Part shown: positions 10,045 through 17,861 of the stretch, piece after piece
How the letters are laid out: each line of letters opens with the position of its first letter
Numbering within the stretch: position 1 is the stretch's first letter
From: Isohypsibius dastychi
Lineage: Eukaryota; Tardigrada; Eutardigrada; Parachela; Isohypsibiidae
DNA length: 17,861 nt
Reading direction: 5' to 3'
NCBI GenBank assembly: GCA_034696485.1
Contig: JAQIWT010000573.1
Span: 1-17,861, forward strand
Notes under the pieces: generated by a model
Database searches by the model: none
What the model saw: only the letters and a program-made list of their open reading frames with translations
Told to the model about the DNA's origin: nothing
Program-made: the position numbers and the translations under genes

Positions 10045-10934
10045 ATGGCTGCTCTTTTCGCCACTCTGCTTTCCACTGCATTATTCACCGTGATCAACGG
10101 ACAGTCTGTGACCCCTGGCCAATGTCCCGATGTTGTCGTAAAAGACGGCTTTGATGCCAAACAAGTACTGTAACCACCCCCAGCTATATCCGGTATTTTA
10201 GCAATTTTCTTCTCCTTCTAATCTGTTGTTTTAGTATCTCGGTGGATGGTACGGAATCAGCAAGATCCCGGCATTTTATGACAAAAACTCGTACTGTGAC
10301 AAAGCCACGTACAGTTTCACGTCGGATGACAAAGATATCATTTTTGTTAACAACACCGTCACCAAGCCGTAAGTTGCCCTTAACAGATCAAAAATTCAGG
10401 CTTACCGTTATTAGTCCCCCAGCGTTCTGTTGACTTTCTAGACCGCCAAACGGTGAATGTTTAATCGAATATTTTTTTGCAGTGGTAAAGTTTACTACGA
10501 GAATGATGGCAAGGCTTACGCGCCAGACCCAAAAGTTCCCGCCAAGTTAATCGTCAATCTTGATGGTGAATAATGTGTTACTTTTCGATTTCGGAAACTG
10601 GAACCAATCAGCTCTCTTTGTAGGTGTTTCGTCTTCGGCACCATTCTGGATTTTGGACACTGATTACACAACCTACACCGTCGTTTATTCCTGTACTCAA
10701 TTCGGAGCTGAGAAAGCAGGTACGATAACGTTGGTCTTCAGACTGCTGTCCTGATTCCTGAGATAATTGTTACTAATCTTTTCCGAAATTTCAACAGAAT
10801 TTGCGTGGGTGATGAGCCGCATGCCAGCCATGGATTCCAACACAGCCAAGACAGTCGAGGCTGTTTTCAAGCGGGAGAAGCTCAGCATGAAGGCGCTCCG
10901 ACCGGTCGTTCAGAAAAACTGTGTCAATTACTGA
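10045..10934 (+). CDS. Lipocalin C, secreted apolipoprotein D-like, five exons
   Basis: The third tandem paralogue. Exons 10045-10164, 10235-10368, 10483-10565, 10624-10719 and 10798-10934 give 189 residues. Intron phases are again 0, 2, 1, 1, but the introns (58-114 bases) are longer than in A and B. Signal peptide about residues 1-19. The GxW motif reads GGWY at 43-46, and SAPFWILDTDYTTYTVVYSC ends at Cys136. Family cysteines are 27, 61, 136 and 186. The loop after GxW (AFYDKNSYC) differs from the EFF..G..C of A and B, and exon 2 is two codons longer. Both suggest a different ligand entrance, which is inference. The NNT sequon is kept. It is the most divergent of the three by eye. Confidence 0.93.
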
Positions 10935-11186
10935 TGACTGTGGCGATCGTTTTTGAACTGTTTTGATTCTGAATGGAAGTAACCCGTGATCTATACTCAT
11001 GGTGCTCGGTTAAAAAAACGTATCACGGAAGAAAAAAGTCACATTATCAACACTTCCAGAAAAATGATGCAAGATAAAGAACCAATGTTCAATCAAGTCA
11101 AAACAGATGAGGATGAGGTATAAATAAGCAGAATTGTACGTAACCAGAACTCGTAAAGGAAACCATCTGTGTAATCAGACGACCAC

Positions 11187-12126
11187 TCACTTCACGCTAT
11201 CAAGATACTTGTAGAATTCGGAATTGCATCTGTTGGTCAACTTTCCCTCAAGTATCGCCCTCGGCGGCGTTTCCTTCAGTTTGAACTTCTCGGAAAGATA
11301 CCCTAAAACGAAACACTGTATCACTGAGGAGCACTTCACGTTAAGCTGATAGACCGACTTGCAACTGCTGGAACGGCATCCGGACTGCTGAGCAACGAGT
11401 TGGCTCCGATATCCCGATACTTGAGCTTCAAATTGATGACTGCATCTGCACCATCAGCCATGTGCATCATTAGTTCACTTGAATAGGTCAGCATGGATCT
11501 CAAATTGCATGCAGTCGCTTTGGGCCCGTAGTCTCGATCAAGATCCTCCAAGATATGTGTATAGATGAACACCTTCCGCCCTGGGACAAGTTCAGTCTGA
11601 TGCTGCAGAGGTGCTTGAGATTTTTTGTCGGAATGCCAGTAGAGCTCATCACGGAATAATGAACCTAATGGTTAAAAAACAATGCACTAAAAAAGATTCG
11701 TCTATCTGGTGTAGCTGTCTTACCTCGACAGGAAATCCTGCCCTTTGGTATATTCTGGCGTTTGTGTGGCTTTGGTGTTCTAAACGGCTTCGCGTTTTTA
11801 CCGCCTAGAAAGCCAAATTGTTATATACACCGAACCATGATGACCCTAAGGGTTTGCGCACCTGCGATCAGATCCTTCATTCTGCTAGCGCTGCTCGTAC
11901 TCTCGTCTTCACCGCCTGAAACAAGAAGATGGCTCCTAAACATATCAATGCAACCAACGGAAAATGCTGTTTCTTTGAAACTCTTGAAAGCTGCGTTCAT
12001 TCTGTATTCAGTTTGTCTTGCTTCTCAATCTAGCCTGTACCGTATATACTGTTCTCACAATTCAAATTCATAATTTATAAATCTGGCAGAATTACCGGAA
12101 GTTGAGTCTTTCTTCTTTCTTTCCAT
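11187..12126 (-). CDS. Unrecognised small basic protein, five exons
   Basis: Family not recognised. Minus-strand exons 12126-12096, 11915-11862, 11804-11724, 11664-11359 and 11302-11187 give 195 residues. All four introns fall in phase 1 with GT-AG ends, and every join keeps the frame open, which supports the model. The protein starts MERKKKDSTSGG, has a basic stretch (residues about 30-55: KPFRTPKPHKRQ, KGR), then a probably helical central part (about 95-160) and ends YKYLDSVK. No signal peptide or membrane segment is seen, so a nuclear or cytoplasmic protein is likely. The donor of intron 4 (A|GTCGGT) is weak and was chosen because it alone joins the long final frame. The first donor overlaps one copy of the CCGGAAGTTGA word. 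It starts 107 bases downstream of the stop of another minus-strand gene. Confidence 0.62.
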
Positions 12127-12233
12127 ATTCGATCGAGGTACTTTTTTTCTTGCACCAGTTCTGCAAACACAATGTTACAAAAAAAACAAAACATGAAAAC
12201 TGCAGTGAGTATCATGATTCTTCGATGTCCACG
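12127..12233 (-). other. Short intergenic gap with splice-acceptor-like site
   Basis: Only 107 bases separate the stop of one minus-strand gene (12234) from the start of the next (12126). On the minus strand the gap holds a T-rich run followed by TTTGCAG ending at 12161, which looks like a 3' splice site 34 bases before the ATG. It may be a 5' UTR intron acceptor or a trans-splice site. I saw no AATAAA on the minus strand in the gap. Confidence 0.4.
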
Positions 12234-12984
12234 TCACCTAGAGCTCGTCCAATCGGCGTCATCGCTGTCATCCGGTGAATGCTCATCATCTTTGGGAGAA
12301 TCCACAGATTCTGATTTGGATCCATTGTCGGCATTTTTCTCGGAAACAGCCGATGTATCATCTAGAAGACCGGAAGTTGAAATGTGCAATGAGAGAAATG
12401 TGCAAAACTGTTTCACGCTGTGATTCCACCTACCATCTCCCTCCTCTACTTCCGGATCACTGTGACTTTCGGTGTCCATCGCAAACTCCGAGTTATACAA
12501 CGGAAAATCATCGTGCAGACTATCATCTTCAACTTCCGGTTCGGCGACAGGTAACCCACTATTAACATTTCCGGATTTCCTCAACCGTTTCGGAACTGGA
12601 ACGTCTTCGAGATATGGAGTGGAGAAGAAGGTCTTTATTCCTGGATCATTGACATCCTCAACCTGTCAACAAATAATCTCAAAAAATTTAAAAAACAAAA
12701 TTTCCAGAGAAAACGACAGAAGTCATCTCGGTCCATACCTGTTCAAGTAAGTTACTCAAATCATCCATCGAAGTAACATTCTCCTTTCCAGTTGCATTTC
12801 TGACGAATGATGCTGTGAGTTGTTGATCGTTTACGTAAACAGTTGGGATTAAAAAGCATCCTCCATTTGAGTTTCCATCTTCAACACAATTCACTCGAAC
12901 AGCTTGATTCGTGGAACAGATGAACGAAGATCCAACTGGTAGATCAGTGCGATTTTCTCCTTTCGATCGAAGGCTTTTTTCCAT
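12234..12984 (-). CDS. Unrecognised protein with acidic C-terminal tail, three visible exons
   Basis: Family not recognised. Minus-strand exons are 12984-12739, 12662-12434 and 12361-12234, with introns of 76 bases (phase 0) and 72 bases (phase 1), giving 200 residues from the ATG at 12984. The first part holds CFLIPTVYVNDQQL, which looks like a folded core. The middle (VNDPGIKTFFSTP, VPVPKRLRKSG) has a short basic patch, and the last 80 residues are strongly acidic (PEVEDD, DPEVEEGD, SPDDSDDADW). The 5' end is uncertain: the same frame stays open 57 codons further upstream to 13155, with a possible acceptor at 13124-13125, so an upstream coding exon may be missing. A competing frame starts with ATG at 13109 and ends at 12891. 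The gene is head to head with QTRT1. Confidence 0.55.
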
Positions 12985-13124
12985 GGACTGGGGAGGAATT
13001 CGGGGTTCGGATCGAGGGAGTGAATCAACTGGTTGAAATCCATCAACATTTCTCGCTGGTTGTATGAGTTTGATGGAGCATGCGAATTCCTCGACTTGGC
13101 GCGAATCATTTGTGGCTTTTGTGC

Positions 13125-13440
13125 TGATGTCGTTCAGGAAATCACCGAGAAATAATCAACGAATGCATTGCGAGCTGGGACAGCTAGGACAAATCGCGAA
13201 ACAAATCGAAACTTTTGTTTTAATAAATTTTGAGGAAACCAAAACATTCCACTCTGTTCACCAGGGCTTACGAATCACGCTCCGACTGGTGGGGCTTACG
13301 TTCAGTTCAGCTGAACGAAAACGAAAATATTGTCGCTTTTGCTGTTCTGATTTCAGTTCAGAACGATCTCGGTTTCCCGCGGTCCGGTAAATTCACCTTA
13401 TATGTAATTTTGTTCTGAATTTTATTTCTCCTGTTTCGCG
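13125..13440. promoter_or_regulatory. Possible bidirectional promoter between the acidic-tail gene and QTRT1
   Basis: About 300 bases separate the two divergent genes. The stretch has a perfect 12-base palindrome GTTCAGCTGAAC at 13305-13316 and a direct repeat TTCAGTTCAG at 13301-13310 and 13352-13361. No TATA box is clear. Donor-like GTAAGC sites on the minus strand near 13270 and 13298 could start a 5' UTR intron of the minus-strand gene. Confidence 0.45.
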
Positions 13441-16284
13441 ATGTCTGCGTTTGATAAGTTCAGAGTGACTGCGGAATGTGCCATGACGAAGGCTAGAACT
13501 GGAGTTCTCAGTCTCCCTCATTTCAACGTGGAAACTCCGGTTTTTATGCCTGTTGGTACGAAGGGATGCATGAAAGGAGTGCTACCTGAACAGCTCGAAG
13601 AGATAAAAGTACAAATTCTGCTCGGAAATACCTATCACCTTGGACTGAAACCCGTAAGGCGATAATAAAATCAGGTGCACCGGAAGTTGAAGAAAATTAG
13701 GTTTTTCGTCATATTTGTTGGAATATGCTTTTTCGCTCGATTTTTTCTGATGTTGAAAATAGAGAAACAGAATAATGTTCAATTTGTTTAACGAATAGTT
13801 TTCCTGGTTGGTTCCGCTTTGCTTTCACTTCGCAGAAACAGTTGTTTTTGGGACGTGACTTCTTTTTGTTCTTTTATTCTATCTTCTCTTTCCAGGGCCC
13901 GGAATTACTCACCAAAGCCGGTGGGCTTCATAAATTTATGAACTGGAAACGAGCAATCCTCACGGTGTGTTCAGAAATTTCTAGAACTGCTTATGCGGAC
14001 AGTCCGAATGTCACCGGAAATACTCAACAGGGTTTTCATCGAGCCAACAACAAATACGTTTCATCAGAAGTTTTTGGAAATTTTGATTCAGTTCGCCTTC
14101 AAAATAAAATGGACTTCTTTCCTCGTTTTCAGAAAGCGAAAACGCAAAAATGTTTTATTTTGGTTTCTTCACTGTTTTTTTCTGTATGTCGGTATTCATT
14201 ATTTATTTTATCAAGTGTTGTTTTCAGGACAGTGGTGGCTTCCAGATGGTATCTCTTGTGAAACTTTCCGAAGTAACGGAAGAAGGTGTGCTCTTCGAAT
14301 CTCCCTATTCTGCCGCACCGGAAGTTGATCCTTCCCAACCTGATGACACACCTTTGCGACGGCATCGTAAATTAGAAAAGCAAAGGAAGGAAATTTCAGT
14401 TAAGATTGACGATAGCGATTCGGTGAAGGACGATACGAGTGCGCCGAAGCCGAGGGATATGATGTTGTTAACTCCGGAGAAGTCGATGGAAATTCAGAAT
14501 GCAATTGGGGCGGATATTATGATGCAACTGGATGATGTCGTCTCCAGTGTTACAACTGGCCCTCGAGTTGCCGAAGCCATGCGCAGGTTAGAAATTTGTA
14601 CCCGTATTTTGTGCCCGGTATATCGAAAATGTCCATTGAAGAATTTCAGAAAGCAGTTAACAGTGAGCGTCTTTTCGTTGTCGGTTTGGGAACGACTGTT
14701 TTTCCAGCCTGAAAATTTACAAGTAAATTATTAATTGATTAATAATTAATAACTAATGATAATTACGAAGTAAATTGTGTATTATAAGTGATTTAATAAA
14801 TAAAAGTAAGTTTTTTATTGGATGTTAAAGGTGTCTTTACGGTGTAAATTTTTGGCCCCGATCGAAAAGTGATTCTGATTGAAAGATTTCCAGTAGCATA
14901 AATTTTGAGAGTTTAATGTGAACAAAACCTCGTTTAGTTTCTCGTTAATGATTTTTGCGGCAATTGTAACTGCGAAATTATACCTGAATCAGATTTTTTC
15001 CAGAAATCGGTGATAGTCGTTAACGAACTGTTCACTCACTCGTTTTGCCTTACTGCATGTCAACAACAAATGTGCTTTCTTGATTTTTCCGGCAGTTCAA
15101 AAATCAACTAGCTATTTGACACTTTCGGGAATCGTTGTTCAAGATATCTTTTTGTTCCACGTAGGTCATTGCGATGGCTAGATAGATGCCGAAAAGCACA
15201 TTCCCGTCCCAGCGAGCAGTATTTATTCCCGATCACCCAGGGCGGATTGCAGTTGGATTTGCGAAAAGAGTGCATTGAAGGTGCATTATTCTCAAACAAA
15301 CGAGATTTGGTAAAAGATTTCAATTTGGTTTTGATTTTGAATTTCGGTTCCAGTTTTGTGGTTTCTTTTCTCTTGTTCTTTTTGGACGTTCGATTCTCAT
15401 CGGATTATAGTGTAATTATTTTCCTTTTTCTAGGAATGACTCAGAAGGAATCAGTTGGTTTCGCGATTGGTGGTCTGAGTGGCGGGGAGGAAAAGGCCAG
15501 TTTCTGGAAGATAGTTTCGGACTCCACCGACCAACTTCCGGATGACAAACCGCGTTACGTCATGGGAGTTGGATACGCGGAAGACCTCGTTGTTTGTTGC
15601 GCTCTTGGTGCTGACATGTTTGACTGCGTTTTTCCAACTCGGACAGCCGTAAGTGTTTGAACCAGTATACTGTGGTACCCAAAAGGTCACGAAGACGGTT
15701 CTGTGAGACCATACTGTGAGAAAACAATTGTTTTCGTTGCAGAGATTTGGATGTGCGCTGGTGGATAGCGGTCAGCTGAATTTGAAAACCAAATTGTACC
15801 AGAAAGATTTCACTCCCATCGATAAAGACTGCCCATGTATGACTTGTCAGAAGTACACGCGTTCCTATCTTCATCATATTGCTGCTGATATTTCGGTGGC
15901 GGCCCGGTTAATTTCGGTTCATAACATTGCCTACCAGGTATGAATAAAGAAACAGCTTCCCAAAATAATTTTCTTTTTAGCTTGAAGTTTACGATACAGT
16001 TTTGTTTTTGTGAAATTGTGGCCACTCAGTTTTGTTTCTAGATGAACCTCATGAGGAGGATTCGCGAGAGTATCCGAGATGGAACGTTTCCGGAATTTGT
16101 CAAGTCATTCATGTTGCGACGTTATGGTTCTAATGGGGTACCCGTATGGATAGTCGACGCACTGGCTTCTGTGAATATTCTTATACCGGCAGAAGCTGTG
16201 GCAAAAGTCAGAGAGGCTGAAATTGAACCGGTTGTTCCGGTGATTGTCAAGAAACGGCGCCTTAGTGAGGCTGAAGCAGAATGA
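13441..16284 (+). CDS. QTRT1: Queuine tRNA-ribosyltransferase catalytic subunit, seven exons
   Basis: The catalytic subunit of eukaryotic tRNA-guanine transglycosylase, which exchanges guanine-34 for queuine in GUN-anticodon tRNAs and works with QTRT2. Exons 13441-13653, 13896-13964, 14228-14586, 15165-15280, 15434-15648, 15743-15937 and 16042-16284 give 469 residues (vertebrate protein about 403). Landmarks: TPVFMPVGT near the start, DSGGFQ from Asp95 (general acid/base), [25 protein letters not shown] in the base pocket, [12 protein letters not shown] with nucleophile Asp316, and zinc ligands Cys354, Cys356, Cys359 and His384. All expected catalytic and zinc residues are present. Two oddities explain the extra length: a charged insertion of about 50 residues (122-173) between FESPY and LLTPEKS, and a C-terminal tail with KKRR. 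A poly(A) signal lies at 16321-16326. Confidence 0.95.
14587..15164 (+). other. QTRT1 intron 3
   Basis: The longest QTRT1 intron (578 bases). It holds a very AT-rich self-complementary patch of TTAATTGATTAATAATTAAT type around 14726-14760. No gene or repeat family is recognised. Confidence 0.7.
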
Positions 16285-16320
16285 GCTTCACATCGAACCC
16301 ACTGTTCTTCATGTTTCCGA

Positions 16321-16326
16321 AATAAA
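16321..16326 (+). promoter_or_regulatory. Poly(A) signal of QTRT1
   Basis: AATAAA 37 bases after the QTRT1 stop codon. Confidence 0.7.
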
Positions 16327-16519
16327 TACAAACAGTGTAATTGGTTTTCCGAAAGAATTCAGTGATTGGGTTCAGGTTCCAAGTAGAGAGTACTGTAACG
16401 AAATCCGTAGTGTTTCTGTCAGCTGGCTCCGTATTCGTTAAGCCAGCTTCGATACCCTATTTTTCAAGTTTTTAGCACCATCAGATTGCGATCAATACCG
16501 AATGACTTTGGAGGGGACT

Positions 16520-16525
16520 TTTATT
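16520..16525 (-). promoter_or_regulatory. Poly(A) signal of the minus-strand secreted protein
   Basis: AATAAA on the minus strand, about 120 bases downstream of the stop at 16646. Confidence 0.55.
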
Positions 16526-16645
16526 GATGAGCTCAGCCGCTGAATGCAACAGACGGAAAAACTTGGACACCTCGCAAGTGATCCGAAAACGAAGCTATAC
16601 GCTAAAGCAGCTTTATCGCAAATTTAGACGTAACAGGAATTGTGT

Positions 16646-17180
16646 TCAGTTGTACTCATTAGTCCATTGATACTCAGTAGTCCTTCGATCTTTCTCTGTA
16701 GTCCGTCGAACGGTCGTTGGTCGGCGTGTTGTGCTCGGGCGAGTTCGTGTGGTTCGAGTGACACCGTCGTCATTTTGCTGGCAGATCGGGAGAAGTGACT
16801 GGATGAGTAGTGACTGCTGGGAACAAAGGTTCTCAATGAGCGTGGCTGTGCCGTTGGTCAGGATGGATTGGAGCTGCGCATTTTGAGCTTCGAGAACGCT
16901 GATTCTGTTCAGCGCTGACTGGAAGGCGGGAATGTTGGGAAGATGTTGTTGAATAAGCTGGGCAATGTGGCCGTCGAGAACGCCCGCATCGACTCCCAAG
17001 GTGAGGTGCAATGGTATGGTATCTTCGGCGTCTTTCGGTGCACCTGGAATTTAGCAGGTATTAAGGTTGTGGGGAACATTTTTTGAGGTCATCCAAGAGA
17101 GTCCCACCTGACGCTAAAACATTTTGAACCGAGGATACAGAAAGGATAGCAAGAAGAAGGACTTGAACTGAAGGAGCCAT
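16646..17180 (-). CDS. Small secreted protein with Thr/Arg-rich tail, two exons
   Basis: Family not recognised. Minus-strand exons 17180-17108 and 17043-16646, joined by a 64-base phase-1 intron, give 156 residues. The ATG lies in the context GAAATGGC. Residues 1 to about 24 are a clear signal peptide (MAPSVQVLLLAILSV...LAS), so the product enters the secretory pathway. Residues about 45-112 are mostly helical with Leu/Ile at heptad spacing (ISVLEAQNAQLQSIL), one NGT sequon at 88-90 and two cysteines (98 and 112). From about 118 to 148 the chain is a repeat-like mix of Thr, Arg and Pro (TTRTRPSTTRRPTT), a likely O-glycosylated, positively charged linker. An oligomerising extracellular or mucin-like protein is possible, but this is inference. 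Confidence 0.75.
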
Positions 17181-17579
17181 TTCTGTTGTGTCTTCTGACG
17201 GCGATAATTTCGTACTGGTTCGAGTTAAGTACCCACTAAAAGCTTAGCTGCCTTCTTCTGTGTTCGTAATGTTGAATTCAGTTTATCAGTTCTCACTTGT
17301 ATAGAAAGAATGAGATTCTATTCGACCACAAACAATTCCTCTTTAATCAGACACAAACAGTTTTCATCTCATCTGACTGTACAAAAGCTTATCGACTGCC
17401 GGCAGATAACAGAAACCACTCGCTTTGCTATATCGAGCATATTCGTTACTCATGATCATGATTTCATCATTGAAAACGAGTGGGCCAACAAAATGAGAGC
17501 GTCGATGGAGTTGTGTGAATAACACAGCATTTCGGCATGGCTCGAAACGGGGAAGGGTGTCGGACATTCGGATGACCTA
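17181..17579. promoter_or_regulatory. Upstream region of the secreted-protein gene
   Basis: About 400 bases with no supported gene. It should hold the minus-strand promoter of the secreted protein. No convincing TATA box is visible. A perfect palindrome TCATGATCATGA lies at about 17449-17460. Confidence 0.4.
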
Positions 17580-17667
17580 CGTCTCCGCCAGTATTTATAG
17601 CACACCCCTCATATAAAACACCATGTTGAGTCTATGAGGGGGTGTGCTATAAATATTGGCGGAGACG
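17580..17667. mobile_element. MITE-like inverted repeat flanked by TA dinucleotides
   Basis: An 88-base element made almost wholly of two inverted arms. The left arm is 17580-17613 and the right arm 17633-17667, starting from the outside with CGTCTCCGCC. They differ by one substitution (G versus A at arm position 12) and one C in a C-run, with a spacer of 19 bases. TA lies directly outside both ends (17578-17579 and 17668-17669), as expected for Tc1/mariner-type insertion with TA duplication. There is no room for a transposase, so this would be a non-autonomous MITE or a foldback remnant. The arms contain TATTTATA / TATAAATA, so they might also act as TATA-like signals in either direction. 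Confidence 0.75.
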
Positions 17668-17669
17668 TA

Positions 17670-17861
17670 TCGCAAAACATTACCTGTAAGCTCCGACTTT
17701 CCCCGATTTGTCACTTGAAGGCATTATGATCGAAATATAATTCGCAAACATATGCTTAATGGCCTGGTACTACCTCGCGATCCCAATATGGAGCCCATTT
17801 CTGCGAAGGATCATTATGATCCTGCAGCAACGACAGGTGGCATAACTGGAATATGGTTATT
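17670..17861. other. Window end with no recognised feature
   Basis: The last 190 bases contain no long open frame or repeat that I can support. Confidence 0.4.

Larger units (their letters stand above)
16285..16645. other. 3' regions between convergent QTRT1 and secreted-protein gene
   Basis: About 360 bases between two stop codons facing each other. A plus-strand AATAAA at 16321-16326 serves QTRT1, and a minus-strand AATAAA (TTTATT at 16520-16525) serves the minus-strand gene. Nothing else is recognised. Confidence 0.6.

Noticed and set aside
7207-10934. Idea that the lipocalin trio are tardigrade SAHS-type heat-soluble proteins
   Set aside because: The GxWY motif, TDYxxYxVVYxC strand, four apoD cysteines and C-terminal helix match apolipoprotein D lipocalins rather than the fatty-acid-binding-like SAHS proteins.
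11762-12073. Plus-strand open frame with a hydrophobic stretch
   Set aside because: It lies opposite introns and short exons of the minus-strand gene and has no supporting signals.
17449-17460. Palindrome TCATGATCATGA as an operator
   Set aside because: A single short palindrome with no repeat or known binding family; may be chance.

Overview
This is a window of nuclear DNA from an animal with compact, intron-rich genes. The genes are split by short GT-AG introns of about 50 to 700 bases, start codons sit in an A-rich context (AAAATGGC at three of them), and poly(A) signals of the AATAAA type follow several stops. The gene content (DHRS12-type short-chain dehydrogenase, apolipoprotein D-type lipocalins, queuine tRNA-ribosyltransferase) is metazoan. 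A small-genome invertebrate, perhaps an ecdysozoan such as a tardigrade, fits, but the sequence alone does not settle the phylum. All gene models below were built by hand from splice signals, reading-frame phase and family motifs.

Layout: (1) 395-3230, plus strand, a three-exon gene for a coiled-coil protein with an Arg/Ser/Pro/Gly-rich tail, family not recognised. (2) 4044-5946, minus strand, a four-exon DHRS12-like oxidoreductase, tail to tail with the first gene. (3) 5947-7206, mostly unexplained DNA with a small inverted repeat and a C-run. (4) 7207-10934, plus strand, three tandem five-exon genes for secreted apolipoprotein D-like lipocalins with identical intron phases (0, 2, 1, 1) and the same four cysteines. 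(5) 11187-12984, minus strand, two short unrecognised genes only 107 bases apart, in the same direction. (6) 13441-16284, plus strand, a seven-exon QTRT1 gene, head to head with the minus-strand pair across a possible shared promoter. (7) 16646-17180, minus strand, a small secreted protein with a Thr/Arg-rich tail, tail to tail with QTRT1. (8) 17580-17667, an 88-base MITE-like inverted repeat flanked by TA on both sides.

The genes do not form a pathway. The lipocalin trio is a local duplication cluster. Among the unusual features, the most striking are an 11-mer, CCGGAAGTTGA, that recurs five times within 2.2 kb in exons, introns and across a splice donor, and a roughly 50-residue charged insertion in the catalytic domain of QTRT1 whose coding sequence carries one copy of that 11-mer near its start. 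I found no rRNA, tRNA, CRISPR array, viral gene or intact transposase.
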